DNA of 64,000 nt from an uncultured Spirochaetales bacterium (GCA_949282255.1 CASDPA010000007.1:1-64000), one strand, 5' to 3'. Positions 18,266-26,988 are shown, counted from the first letter of the stretch. Numbers and translations are program-made. The notes: generated by a model not told the origin, from the letters alone.

Positions 18266-19942
18266 TTGAAGCTTACAGGTGCCGAAGTAATAATGAAGGT
18301 TCTCATCAGCGAGGGTGTGGACACTGTTTTCGGATATCCCGGAGGACAGGTGATTCCCCTTTATGATGCGCTTTATCTCACGAAAGGAAAGATAAGGCAT
18401 ATCTTGACCGCACATGAGCAGGGAGCCAGCCATGCAGCCGATTCGTATGCACGGAGCACCGGCAAAGTTGGGGTGTGCATCGCCACCAGCGGTCCGGGTG
18501 CAACAAATCTTGTCACCGGTCTTGCCACTGCATATATGGATTCGTCTCCAGTTGTGGCGATCACCGGTAACGTGCCTCTTGCACTTTTGGGCCGTGACAG
18601 CTTTCAGGAGGTCGACATAACCGGCGTTACGATGCCGATCACCAAGCATAATTACATTGTCAAGGACATAAACGAGCTTGCAGATATCGTCCGTGAAGCC
18701 TTCTATATTGCAAAGGAGGGCAGGCCCGGGCCGGTATTGGTTGATATTCCAAAGGATCTGCAGGTCGGATATGTCGAGTATGAGGAAAAAGCCCCGATAG
18801 AGGTTTTCCCGAAGACAGAAAGGCTCAAGGGTGCTGATCTCGATAAGGCCGTTGAGATGATCAAGGCCTCGAAGCGTCCGATGTTCTATGTCGGAGGAGG
18901 CGTGGTCAGAAGTGGTGCGGACGAGGAGCTTAGGAGGTTCGTGGATCTTGTCGATGCTCCTGTATGTTCGACACTCATGGGGTTGGGAGCCTTCCCATCC
19001 TCATCCCCGCGTTTTACAGGCATGGTTGGAATGCACGGCACAAAGTTGAGCAATATGAGCGTCAATTCCTGCGATCTTCTGATCGTGGTGGGAGCGCGTT
19101 TCTCAGACAGGGTTATTTCCAACGGCTCCACCTTCGCCCGCCAGGCAAAGGTCCTTCAGCTAGATGTCGATCCTGCGGAGATCAATAAGAACATAGTCTC
19201 CCATCATCACGTGATCGGGGATCTGAAAGTGGTGCTTTCCCGCCTTTGTGCAATGATGCAGAGCCAGAAGCATGATGCATGGATGGAGCAGCTTGAAAAT
19301 AACCGCAAACGCTATCCGATGAAAACCACCGCTGAAAGCGCAAGGGCCAAGGAGATAATGGAGGCTCTTGAGCAGGTGCTTCCTGAAAAGCATATCATCA
19401 CGACCGAGGTCGGACAGCATCAGATGTGGGCTGCCCAGTACCTGAGAGATATAAAGCCGAGAAGATTCATCACCAGCGGAGGTCTTGGTACGATGGGCTT
19501 TGGCACGGGAGCTGCAATAGGAGCTCAGGTGTCACATCCTGATCACCGCGTTGTCAATGTCGCAGGAGACGGCTCGTTCCGCATGAACTGCAATGAGCTT
19601 GCGACCATTGCACGCTACAATCTTCCGATAATAATTCTTGTGATGAACAACCATTGCCTCGGAATGGTCAGACAGTGGCAGACACTTTTCTTCAAGAGCC
19701 ACTATAGCGAGACCACTTTGGATACTCCTATAAACTGGTGCATGCTTGCATCGGCATACGGACTTGATGGCATGAGCCTGAAGAAGGATGATGATCCTGT
19801 GAAGGTCCTTGCGGAAGCGGTTGGCAGGAACAAGGCCGTTGTGGTTGATTGCGAAATTCCTCTTGATGACAAGGTCTATCCTATGGTCGCCCCGGGTGCG
19901 TCCATAAACGATATGATAGGCTTTATTGATCTTGAATCTTAA
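18266..19942 (+). CDS. ilvB: Acetolactate synthase large (catalytic) subunit
   Basis: 558 residues from TTG 18266, supported by AAGGAGG (18253-18259). ThDP-dependent enzyme with FGYPGGQVIPLYDAL at the N-terminus, the catalytic glutamate in TAHEQGASHAADSYARSTG, the FAD-binding central domain, and the ThDP motif GDGSFRMNCNELATIARYNLPIIILVMNN at about 433-461. It condenses pyruvate or 2-oxobutyrate at the first step. It closes the operon, one base after ilvD and followed by a terminator; its regulatory subunit ilvN is the first gene. A biosynthetic role (not catabolic AlsS) follows from FAD-type motifs and context. Confidence 0.96.
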   Translation: MKLTGAEVIMKVLISEGVDTVFGYPGGQVIPLYDALYLTKGKIRHILTAHEQGASHAADSYARSTGKVGVCIATSGPGATNLVTGLATAYMDSSPVVAITGNVPLALLGRDSFQEVDITGVTMPITKHNYIVKDINELADIVREAFYIAKEGRPGPVLVDIPKDLQVGYVEYEEKAPIEVFPKTERLKGADLDKAVEMIKASKRPMFYVGGGVVRSGADEELRRFVDLVDAPVCSTLMGLGAFPSSSPRFTGMVGMHGTKLSNMSVNSCDLLIVVGARFSDRVISNGSTFARQAKVLQLDVDPAEINKNIVSHHHVIGDLKVVLSRLCAMMQSQKHDAWMEQLENNRKRYPMKTTAESARAKEIMEALEQVLPEKHIITTEVGQHQMWAAQYLRDIKPRRFITSGGLGTMGFGTGAAIGAQVSHPDHRVVNVAGDGSFRMNCNELATIARYNLPIIILVMNNHCLGMVRQWQTLFFKSHYSETTLDTPINWCMLASAYGLDGMSLKKDDDPVKVLAEAVGRNKAVVVDCEIPLDDKVYPMVAPGASINDMIGFIDLES

Positions 19943-19952
19943 GAAGCATGGG

Positions 19953-19978
19953 GGGAGGGCGTTGGCCCTCCCTTTTTT
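19953..19978 (+). terminator. Terminator of the ilv-leu operon
   Basis: Perfect 8 bp GC-rich stem GGGAGGGC (19953-19960) with GCCCTCCC (19965-19972), 4 nt loop, then six T (19973-19978). Confidence 0.93.
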
Positions 19979-20014
19979 GTTTCCTCAGCCTGCATGTTCT
20001 GCTATCATCTTCTT

Positions 20015-20581
20015 ATGGATGCATTGAATAGGATTGTTTCAGAGATAGAGCAGCTGTTGTTGGGACAGGATAGGGTGGTCATCGCTGTTGATGGTAAGAG
20101 TGGTACCGGTAAGAGCCACCTCTCAAAACTCATCAAGACCTGTCTTCCTTGTAGCGTGGTCCATATGGATGATTTTTTTCTCCCTTGGGAAAAGCGCGAT
20201 GAAAAGAGGTTGTCTTTTGTTGGCGGCAATTTGGATTCTGAACGGTTTTATGCCGATGTCATAACACCTTTGAAGGAAAAAAGGGAAAGCTTTTCATATT
20301 ATCCATTTGACTGCGGCATTATGAGGCTTTCGGATAATAAGAGGCAGATAAGCGGGAATGTGATCCTTGTAGAAGGGGTGTACAGCCTGATTCCGGCCTT
20401 CAGGCCGGCCTATGATCTCGGATACATTCTCGAAGCTCCTTATCAGGACAGGCTTTACAGGATAATGGCCAGAGGGGGAAGTCGGATGCTCGAACGCTTT
20501 GTCAACGAATGGATACCCTTGGAGGACGAGTATTTCGGAAAATTGGATTTTACCGGGTATCTTCGGATAAGGAACATATAG
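20015..20581 (+). CDS. Uridine kinase-like P-loop kinase
   Basis: About 188 residues from ATG 20015 (an in-frame ATG at 19994 exists). The P-loop VDGKSGTGKSHLSKLIKT lies at about 24-41, followed by VVHMDDFFLP, the Walker-B-like acidic motif of uridine/pantothenate-type kinases, then YYPFDC and VILVEGVYSLIPAF. It belongs to the uridine-kinase/PRK-like family, and the substrate may be a nucleoside or another small hydroxyl compound. No Shine-Dalgarno precedes the ATG; a TATCAT box 13 bp upstream hints at a nearly leaderless message. It stands alone between terminators. Confidence 0.75.
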   Translation: MDALNRIVSEIEQLLLGQDRVVIAVDGKSGTGKSHLSKLIKTCLPCSVVHMDDFFLPWEKRDEKRLSFVGGNLDSERFYADVITPLKEKRESFSYYPFDCGIMRLSDNKRQISGNVILVEGVYSLIPAFRPAYDLGYILEAPYQDRLYRIMARGGSRMLERFVNEWIPLEDEYFGKLDFTGYLRIRNI

Positions 20582-20596
20582 GAAGGGCTCTTTTTT

Positions 20597-20633
20597 TTGT
20601 TACTATAATAACAAAATATAATATTTATAACAA
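20597..20633 (+). promoter_or_regulatory. Inverted and direct repeats upstream of the antiporter gene
   Basis: TTGTTA (20597-20602) and TAACAA (20609-20614) form an inverted repeat with a 6 bp spacer. A third TAACAA copy lies at 20628-20633, and TATAAT-like sequence (20618-20623) sits between them. The position, 66-102 bp before the start codon, fits an operator over a promoter. Confidence 0.4.
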
Positions 20634-20698
20634 AATTTTCCATTTTCTATTGTTCTAATACGCCTTCTTTGATAACATCCGGTTTCAGGAGGTGTGTA

Positions 20699-22309
20699 AT
20701 GGAACATTTCGGGGCATTGGGTCTTATACCCCCTGTACTTACCATCACGCTGGCATTTTTGACAAAGGATGTAATCATATCCCTTTTTCTCGGTATTTTC
20801 TCCGGGGCGTTGATCGTTGCAGGTGGAAATCCTGTAAATGCATTTTTGAATCTCACCGATCTGCTTGCAGGTGTTCTGACCGACGGTTGGAACATAAGGA
20901 TTGTTCTTTTCTGTTCGCTTTTGGGCGGATTGGTTGGAATGATGAGCCGTACCGGTGCGGCCCAGGCGTTTGGGGCATGGGCCTCAAAAAAGCTCCACAG
21001 TCCCAAGACCAGCATGGTAATGGCATGGTTCTGCGGCCTGGTGATATTCATCGATGATTATTTCAATTCGCTTGCTGTCGGGACTATAATGCGTCCTATC
21101 ACAGATAGAAACGGTGTGCCAAGGGCCAAGCTTGCATATATCCTCGATTCCACCGCGGCTCCTGTATGCATACTGGTTCCAATTTCAAGCTGGGTGATAA
21201 CCGTCATGTCAATCGTAAAGGGAAGCGAGGGGTTTGATGTTTTCGGCATAAGCGAGCTGAGCTTCTTTTTGCGCGCAGTCCCTTACAATCTTTATGCGAT
21301 ACTGACTCTTGTCATGGTCGTGGTTATCGCGCTGACCGGAAGGGATTTCGGTCCGATGAAGCGCAGCCACCAGCTTTATAAGGAAAAGGGTCTGCTTTTC
21401 AATGAAGGCTATGGCGAGGCTCCGGGAGAAATCGCGCTTGCAGGGGCTGGAAGGGTTGCAAAAGCCAAGAGCTTTGATATGCTGTTTCCGATCATCGTGT
21501 TGATCATAACCGCGCTTTTCTTCTTCCCGTTCACGACATACCTGATCATGGCTTCGGACGGTATGAGCATTTCGGAGGCGATGGCATCCATCTCTCTTGC
21601 CGATGCGTTCAACAACACCGATGCCTCGATGGCCCTGTGGTATTCAGTTCTTCTTACTGCTGTTGTAAGCTACATCTATTATCTCTGCAGGAGGCTGTTT
21701 ACAGTCAAGGAAGCTTCTGAAGCCCTTACTGACGGCATCAAGTCCATGATTCCTGCAATAATCATCCTTGTCATGGCATGGAGCATCGGAACAATCATCA
21801 AGTCCTCTCCTGCAGATGGAGGCCTGGGACTTGCAGCTTATCTCAGCGAGGTTGTTGTTGGCGGAGGATTCCCGCTTGCGTTGGTTCCTGCAATCGTATT
21901 CATCCTTTCCGCGCTCATTGCATTTGCAACCGGAACCAGCTGGGGAACATTTGCAATCATGATCCCGATCGTCATGCCGATAGCAGTTGGTCTTGGACAG
22001 GCAAAGGGACTTGATTCCACAGCGCTTTTGAATGCGACGATGATCTGCGTCTCGTCGGTTCTCGGAGGAGCAGTGTTCGGCGACCATGCATCTCCGATAT
22101 CCGATACCACGATACTTTCCAGCACCGGTGCAGGATGTCCCCATCTTGAGCATGTGCAGACACAGCTGCCTTATGCGGTGTTTGTTGCGATCTGTGCTCT
22201 TATCGGTGCACTTTTCGGCGGGTTCACCCTCAATCTGCTTGCCGCCTGGATCGCTTCGGCCGCAATGCTTGCGCTCGGCCTGGTCTTCCTTCCGAGGCTT
22301 TGGAAATAA
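20699..22309 (+). CDS. NhaC-family Na+/H+ antiporter
   Basis: 536 residues from ATG 20699, with AGGAGG at 20687-20692. It has 11-12 membrane segments. Characteristic motifs: CGLVIFIDDYFNSLAVGTIMRPITD (about 108-132), DSTAAPVCILVPISSW, and the C-terminal half GTSWGTFAIMIPIVMPIA with GGAVFGDHASPISDTTILSSTGAGC. This matches the NhaC branch of the ion transporter superfamily; members exchange Na+/H+, lactate/malate or amino acids, so the cargo is uncertain. It is monocistronic with its own terminator. Confidence 0.87.
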   Translation: MEHFGALGLIPPVLTITLAFLTKDVIISLFLGIFSGALIVAGGNPVNAFLNLTDLLAGVLTDGWNIRIVLFCSLLGGLVGMMSRTGAAQAFGAWASKKLHSPKTSMVMAWFCGLVIFIDDYFNSLAVGTIMRPITDRNGVPRAKLAYILDSTAAPVCILVPISSWVITVMSIVKGSEGFDVFGISELSFFLRAVPYNLYAILTLVMVVVIALTGRDFGPMKRSHQLYKEKGLLFNEGYGEAPGEIALAGAGRVAKAKSFDMLFPIIVLIITALFFFPFTTYLIMASDGMSISEAMASISLADAFNNTDASMALWYSVLLTAVVSYIYYLCRRLFTVKEASEALTDGIKSMIPAIIILVMAWSIGTIIKSSPADGGLGLAAYLSEVVVGGGFPLALVPAIVFILSALIAFATGTSWGTFAIMIPIVMPIAVGLGQAKGLDSTALLNATMICVSSVLGGAVFGDHASPISDTTILSSTGAGCPHLEHVQTQLPYAVFVAICALIGALFGGFTLNLLAAWIASAAMLALGLVFLPRLWK

Positions 22310-22332
22310 GGATTGTACAAAATGATGTCTTG

Positions 22333-22380
22333 CAGGGCTGCGCTGGGAGCCAATCCCGGTTTTGCGGCCCTGTTTTCTTT
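22333..22380 (+). terminator. Terminator after the NhaC-like gene
   Basis: CAGGGC (22333-22338) pairs with GCCCTG (22367-22372), with an inner CTGGGA/TCCCGG stem, followed by TTTTCTTTTT. Confidence 0.75.
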
Positions 22381-22465
22381 TTCCAACATCATTTTGGATT
22401 AAAACGCTTAAACCTGTTTTCATACTGGATTAAGATGTCTGAAAGGGATATCATCTGGCGTGATT

Positions 22466-23572
22466 ATGATAGCGTTCTTTAAAAGGGAGATGACCTTTAC
22501 GGTCGCTCTGATTGCCACATTGGTTTCATTTTTGTTTGTCGGGGTTCAGCCTTCCTCCTTTTCTTCCGTCGATTTCAGGATACTCGCTCTCCTGTTCTGT
22601 CTCATGGGGATATCCTCGGGACTGAAGAAGGCTGGGTTTTTCAACAGTCTTGCACACATGATCCTGAAAGCCTGTAAAAACGGACGCGTCCTTTTCATTT
22701 CCCTGGTCTCGCTTGTTTTCTTTTCTTCCATGCTCGTCACAAATGATGTTGCTTTGATAATATTCGTCCCATTTTCAATCATGATGCTCAAGGGTAGGTT
22801 GGACGATAAGAGCCTTGCCGCTCTGATTGTGCTTGAAACGATAGGTGCGAATCTCGGATCGATGGCGACTCCGGTGGGAAACCCGCAAAATCTTTTTCTT
22901 TATTCATATTATAGCTTGGATGCAGCCTCTTTCTTTTCCGTGATAGTTCCGGTTTCTGCTTTGAGCTATCTGCTTCTTATCCTGCTTTGCCTGATGGTCT
23001 CCAGAAAAGCGGTTTATGACAGGGGCACTTCATGCTCGATCGAGACGGAAAGGGATATGAGGAGCACTGCGTTTTATTTTGTTTTCCTTCTTTTGGCCCT
23101 CTTGTCCGTTTTCAGGATACTGGACTGGCGCATCCTTTTTGCTCTTCTTGTCGTTTTCCTGCTATTTTACGACAAAAGCATTTTCCTGAAGGTCGATTAC
23201 GTGCTTCTTTTGACCTTCGTCTGCTTCTTCATTTTCAGCGCCAACATATCAATGATCCATTTTGTGAGAAATTTCCTTTCGTCTCTTATGGAAAGCCATC
23301 CGTTTATGACAGGGATCCTCACCAGCCAGGTGATAAGCAATGTGCCTTCTGCTGTGCTCCTTGCGCCATTCTGCAATGCTTGGAAGGCATTGCTTCTTGC
23401 AGTTGATGTCGGGGGGCTCGGCACTCCTGTTGCAAGCCTGGCAAGCCTCATCGGACTCAAGTATTACCTGTCTTCAACTTCGGATGAGCATGGGTATTTT
23501 ATGTTTTGTTTTGCTTTTTTTAATATCGTGCTGCTGTTGGTGCTTGCTTTCTTCAGCCTCTTGCTGATTTAG
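22466..23572 (+). CDS. ArsB/CitM-superfamily permease (SLC13-like)
   Basis: About 368 residues from ATG 22466 (GTG 22460 also possible), with 10-11 membrane segments. FRILALLFCLMGISSGLKKAG and SMLVTNDVALIIFVPFSIMML resemble the conserved repeats of the ArsB/CitM/NhaD group; ETIGANLGSMATPVGNPQNLFLY is the family hallmark, and a weaker repeat (SNVPSAVLLAPFC) lies near the C-terminus. Substrates in the family include Na+/H+, arsenite, citrate and sulfate, so no cargo is claimed. No Shine-Dalgarno is evident. Confidence 0.82.
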   Translation: MIAFFKREMTFTVALIATLVSFLFVGVQPSSFSSVDFRILALLFCLMGISSGLKKAGFFNSLAHMILKACKNGRVLFISLVSLVFFSSMLVTNDVALIIFVPFSIMMLKGRLDDKSLAALIVLETIGANLGSMATPVGNPQNLFLYSYYSLDAASFFSVIVPVSALSYLLLILLCLMVSRKAVYDRGTSCSIETERDMRSTAFYFVFLLLALLSVFRILDWRILFALLVVFLLFYDKSIFLKVDYVLLLTFVCFFIFSANISMIHFVRNFLSSLMESHPFMTGILTSQVISNVPSAVLLAPFCNAWKALLLAVDVGGLGTPVASLASLIGLKYYLSSTSDEHGYFMFCFAFFNIVLLLVLAFFSLLLI

Positions 23573-23627
23573 AAGCTGTAAAATATTAAAAAAATAAGCA
23601 CAAATTTAAAAATAGTCAAAATTTTGT

Positions 23628-23656
23628 TTGACATATCAGATTTTCTGGTTTGTAAT
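23628..23656 (+). promoter_or_regulatory. Promoter of the PTS operon
   Basis: TTGACA (23628-23633) and TGTAAT (23651-23656) with a 17 bp spacer. Transcription would start around 23664, just upstream of the RAT element. Confidence 0.65.
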
Positions 23657-23670
23657 TATATTAGCAGATT

Positions 23671-23754
23671 GGATTGTTACCTTATCTGAGGGCAAAACCA
23701 AATTTCATAAGCCTAAGAGCATATTCTTTGGTGTTTATGGAATTTGGTTTTTTT
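23671..23754 (+). promoter_or_regulatory. RAT antiterminator element overlapping a terminator
   Basis: 23671-23699 reads GGATTGTTAC ... GGCAAAACC, the ribonucleic antiterminator consensus bound by BglG/LicT CAT domains. Its last bases are shared with a terminator: a 15 nt arm (23696-23710) pairs with 23735-23749 (one mismatch/wobble), followed by seven T (23748-23754). Binding of the antiterminator to the RAT would block this hairpin. The gene directly downstream encodes a LicT-type protein, so the operon is autoregulated. Confidence 0.93.
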
Positions 23755-23772
23755 ATTGGGGAGCGTTTGGAA

Positions 23773-24627
23773 TTGATTGTCAGCAAGGTCATAAACAATA
23801 ATATTGTTTCCTGCATAGGCTCTGACGGGCATGAAGTGATTGCGATGGGGCGGGGGCTTGGTTTTTTCTGCAAGCCGGGCTCGGAAATCATCCCGTCACG
23901 GATCGAGAAGACCTTCAGCGTCGATACCGAGAATTCCGAAAGGGCAAAAAAACTTCTTTCCAGCCTTCCTGAAAAGCATATCGAGATATCGATGAAGATA
24001 ATCGAATATGCTGGCCAGATACTTGGCTGCCGGTTGAATGACAATGTTTACATAACATTGACCGATCACATAAGTTTTGCAATCTCCCGCCATCTCGAGG
24101 GTGTGAACATGGGTTCTGCTCTCATGAGCGAGGTAAAGGTCTTTTATCCACGGGAGTATGCGATAGGAAAATATGCCGTCTCGATGATCCGTGAGGAATT
24201 GGGAGTGTCCCTTCCCGAGGATGAGGCATGCTCGATCGCTTTGCATATAACCAATGCGGAGTTCAGCACCAATCTGAACCAGATTGTCAGGATCACCAGG
24301 GCCATCGGGGATATACGCGACATAATAACACGTGAAACAGGGCTTGATTCTTTTGACGGGGTTGCCGGCGGAGAATTCACAAGCTTTTTAAAGTTTTTTG
24401 TTTTCCGTTGCTTTTCCGAGGAGATGGGCGATGTTGATGATAATGGACGGCTCATGGGGCTTGCTGAAGGTTTGGGAGACGGCTTGATCGGTGTGAGCTC
24501 GAAGATTGCCGAATATCTTGAGGAGAATACCAAAAGGAGCGTGTCCTTGATGGACAAGGCTTTTCTTGCAATAAACATATATTGGTTTGGTGAATATACG
24601 AGGAGGAACCAGGATGGGACTTTTTGA
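23773..24627 (+). CDS. licT: LicT/BglG-family transcriptional antiterminator
   Basis: 284 residues from TTG 23773, chosen because it yields the canonical start MIVSKVINNNIVS and because GGGGAG (23758-23763) sits 9 nt upstream. Longer in-frame starts would translate the RAT and terminator. CAT RNA-binding domain at 1-55 (VIAMGRGLGFFCKPG), PRD1 at about 65-170 with both histidines kept (LTDHISFAI, IALHITNAE). In PRD2 the usual histidines are replaced: SFLKFFVFR for THLKFF.R and FLAINI for YLTIHI. PRD1 is normally inhibited by EII-dependent phosphorylation and PRD2 activated by HPr; here only the former seems possible. It overlaps crr by 14 bp. Confidence 0.93.
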   Translation: MIVSKVINNNIVSCIGSDGHEVIAMGRGLGFFCKPGSEIIPSRIEKTFSVDTENSERAKKLLSSLPEKHIEISMKIIEYAGQILGCRLNDNVYITLTDHISFAISRHLEGVNMGSALMSEVKVFYPREYAIGKYAVSMIREELGVSLPEDEACSIALHITNAEFSTNLNQIVRITRAIGDIRDIITRETGLDSFDGVAGGEFTSFLKFFVFRCFSEEMGDVDDNGRLMGLAEGLGDGLIGVSSKIAEYLEENTKRSVSLMDKAFLAINIYWFGEYTRRNQDGTF

Positions 24628-25108
24628 TAAGCTTTTCAAGGCTAAGAACGATGCGATCGTTCTTGGAGCTGCGGTGGATGGTGAGGCTGTTGATCTTACC
24701 GAGGTTCCCGATCCGACTTTTGGAGAGGGGATTTTGGGCAAGGGAGTGGCTATCAAACCCGTTGGAGGAACTGTTTACGCGCCTTGCGATGCTGAGGTGG
24801 ATCTTATGTTTGAGACGGGGCATGCCGTCAACCTGAAAGGGCCGGAGGGCTTGGAGATCCTCATCCATATCGGTCTTGAGACGATCGGACTCAAGGGAGA
24901 GGGTTTCACATGTCTCAAAAAGAATGGGGACAAGGTGAAAAAGGGGGAGGCCCTGATCAATTTCGATAGGGCGCTGCTGCTTGAAAAAGGCTTTGACATT
25001 ATTACCCCGATGGTCATCTGCAACACCGATGAGTACGAGTCTGTGGAACGTGTTGCCAATGGATCTGTGAAAGCAGGAGATGACGTGCTTGCCATCAGGA
25101 GGAAGTGA
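24614..25108 (+). CDS. crr: PTS glucose-type EIIA component
   Basis: 164 residues from ATG 24614, supported by AGGAGG (24601-24606). EIIA-Glc fold with VGGTVYAPCDAEVDLMFETGHAVNL (first active-site His) and ILIHIGLETIGLKGEGF (phosphorylated His). It accepts phosphate from HPr and passes it to the IIB domain of the EIICB encoded three genes downstream. As a separate polypeptide it could also serve other sugar EIIs. The start lies within the last codons of the antiterminator gene. Confidence 0.93.
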   Translation: MGLFDKLFKAKNDAIVLGAAVDGEAVDLTEVPDPTFGEGILGKGVAIKPVGGTVYAPCDAEVDLMFETGHAVNLKGPEGLEILIHIGLETIGLKGEGFTCLKKNGDKVKKGEALINFDRALLLEKGFDIITPMVICNTDEYESVERVANGSVKAGDDVLAIRRK

Positions 25109-25109
25109 G

Positions 25110-26726
25110 ATGCTTAAGGGAACAGGCCGTCCCGTGTATTCAGGAGTGGCCATCGGAAAGATATATGTCTACAAGAAGGCCGAGACCAAGATATATGAGA
25201 AATGCTCGGACAAGGCCAAGGAATTGAAACGTTTTTCCCTCGCACGTGATGAGGCGAGGGCTCAGCTGGATGCGCTTTATGCCAAAACCAAGAGGGAAAT
25301 AGGCGAAGAGCAGGCCGAGATAATCGATGTGCAGAAGATGTTTCTTGACGATCCCGATTATGTCGAAGGGATCGAGGATATGATAGGGCAGGGCTATGGG
25401 GCCGCTTTCAGCGTTCATGAGATAGGAGATGCACAGGCTTCGATGTTCGCATCCCTCGATGATGAATATATGAAGGCCAGGGCCGCTGATGTGCGCGACA
25501 TAAGCGATCGGCTTGTCAGGGTGCTTTCCGGAGCTGATGTCTCTTTCAAGATGACGGAACCCGGAATCCTTTTGGCCGAGGACCTGACCCCCAGCGAGAC
25601 CGTGCAGCTCGATAAGGATAAGATTCTCGCATTTGTCACACGGCAGGGATCTTCCAACAGCCACACCGCCATTCTTGCAAGGGTCATGAACATACCTTCT
25701 CTTGTCCAGACGGATATCGACATAGATCCGAGCCTTAATGGCCGGACGATGATCATCGATGGATTTACAGGCGAGTATTACATAGATCCGGATGATGCGC
25801 TGCTTGCGAAGATGACCGAAAAGAAGCAAAAGGCCAGGGAATACAAGGAAGCCCTTGAGAAATACAGGGGTAAGCCCTCTGTTTCAAAAACAGGCCGCAA
25901 GGTCAAGCTCTTTGCAAATATCGGCAATGTCGATGATATGAAATATGTCATCAGCGGGGACGCAGAGGGCATCGGACTTCTGAGAAGTGAGTTCCTTTAT
26001 CTCGGACGTGATGATTTTCCGACCGAGGATGAGCTGTTTGAGGCCTATAAGAAGGTGGTTGTAGGTCTGAATGGAAAAAGATGTGTTATACGGACCCTCG
26101 ATATCGGTGCGGACAAGAAGGTCGACTATTTCCACCTTGAAAAGGAGGAGAATCCCGCTCTAGGATATCGCGGCATCAGGATATGTCTTTTGCAAAAGGA
26201 TATATTCCGCACCCAGATGAGGGCCATATACCGCGCCAGCGCCTTCGGCCCTGTTTCTGTGATGTTCCCGATGATCATAAGCGTCAAGGAGGTCGAGGAG
26301 ATAAAGGCTTTCTGTGCCCAGGTGATGGCTGAGCTTGCAAAGAAGAACATTCCTTTTGCCCGCGACACAGAGCTTGGAATCATGATTGAGACTCCGGCTG
26401 CGGCCATAATGTCCGACGAGCTTGCAAAGCACGTGGATTTCTTCAGCGTTGGAACAAACGATCTGACGCAGTACACGCTTGCAATCGACAGGCAGAATGC
26501 AAAGCTCGATTATTTCTACGATGCCCATCATCCGGCGCTTTTGCGGCTTTTGGGCATGATTGCGGAAAATGCCCATAAAAATGGTATCTGGGCAGGAATC
26601 TGCGGCGAGCTTGCTGCAGACCTTTCCTTGACCGATACCTTCTTGAAGATGGGGTATGATGAACTTTCGGTATCCCCTTCCAGGATACTCGAACTTAGAA
26701 AGAACGTTATTGAAAGCGAGGTATGA
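25110..26726 (+). CDS. ptsI: PTS enzyme I (phosphoenolpyruvate-protein phosphotransferase)
   Basis: 538 residues from ATG 25110 (AGGAGG 25098-25103). N-terminal HPr-binding helical domain, then the phosphohistidine loop TRQGSSNSHTAILARVMNIP at about 180-199, and a PEP-binding TIM barrel with GIGLLRSEFLYLGRDDFPTEDELFEAY, GYRGIRI, EIGIMIETPAA-type motif (LGIMIETPAAAIMSD), FFSVGTNDLTQYTLAIDRQN and the catalytic Cys in WAGICGELAAD. Somewhat shorter than the ~575 residues of most EI, but all catalytic motifs are present. Confidence 0.97.
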   Translation: MLKGTGRPVYSGVAIGKIYVYKKAETKIYEKCSDKAKELKRFSLARDEARAQLDALYAKTKREIGEEQAEIIDVQKMFLDDPDYVEGIEDMIGQGYGAAFSVHEIGDAQASMFASLDDEYMKARAADVRDISDRLVRVLSGADVSFKMTEPGILLAEDLTPSETVQLDKDKILAFVTRQGSSNSHTAILARVMNIPSLVQTDIDIDPSLNGRTMIIDGFTGEYYIDPDDALLAKMTEKKQKAREYKEALEKYRGKPSVSKTGRKVKLFANIGNVDDMKYVISGDAEGIGLLRSEFLYLGRDDFPTEDELFEAYKKVVVGLNGKRCVIRTLDIGADKKVDYFHLEKEENPALGYRGIRICLLQKDIFRTQMRAIYRASAFGPVSVMFPMIISVKEVEEIKAFCAQVMAELAKKNIPFARDTELGIMIETPAAAIMSDELAKHVDFFSVGTNDLTQYTLAIDRQNAKLDYFYDAHHPALLRLLGMIAENAHKNGIWAGICGELAADLSLTDTFLKMGYDELSVSPSRILELRKNVIESEV

Positions 26727-26730
26727 ATAA

Positions 26731-26988
26731 ATGAAAGAATTCAAGTATGTGATCACCGATGAGCTTGGCATCCATGCCCGTCCGGCAGGACAGCTCGTCA
26801 AGAAGGCCATGGGCTTCAAGAGCACAGTCTCAATCTCTTGTCCAAAGGGGCAGGCGGACTGCAAAAGGATCATGGCAGTCATGAAGCTTGTCGTCAAGCA
26901 GGGTGATGAGGTTGTCCTCAAGATTGAAGGTGAGGACGAGGATGCAGCGGCCAAGGAACTCGAGGAGTTCTTCAAGACCACGCTTTAA
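26731..26988 (+). CDS. ptsH: PTS phosphocarrier protein HPr
   Basis: An 85-residue HPr with the active-site histidine in LGIHARPAGQLVKKA (His at about position 15). The regulatory-serine segment, normally KSIMGV, reads KRIMAVMKL, so the Ser46 target of HPr kinase is replaced by Arg. It follows ptsI by 4 bp. HPr shuttles phosphate from EI to the EIIA upstream. The missing serine argues against Gram-positive style HPr-Ser-P catabolite control. Confidence 0.95.
   Translation: MKEFKYVITDELGIHARPAGQLVKKAMGFKSTVSISCPKGQADCKRIMAVMKLVVKQGDEVVLKIEGEDEDAAAKELEEFFKTTL

Noticed and set aside
23674-23772. Upstream 33-codon extension of the antiterminator
   Set aside because: It would translate the RAT and terminator hairpin; TTG 23773 has a Shine-Dalgarno and gives the canonical MxVSKVINNN start.
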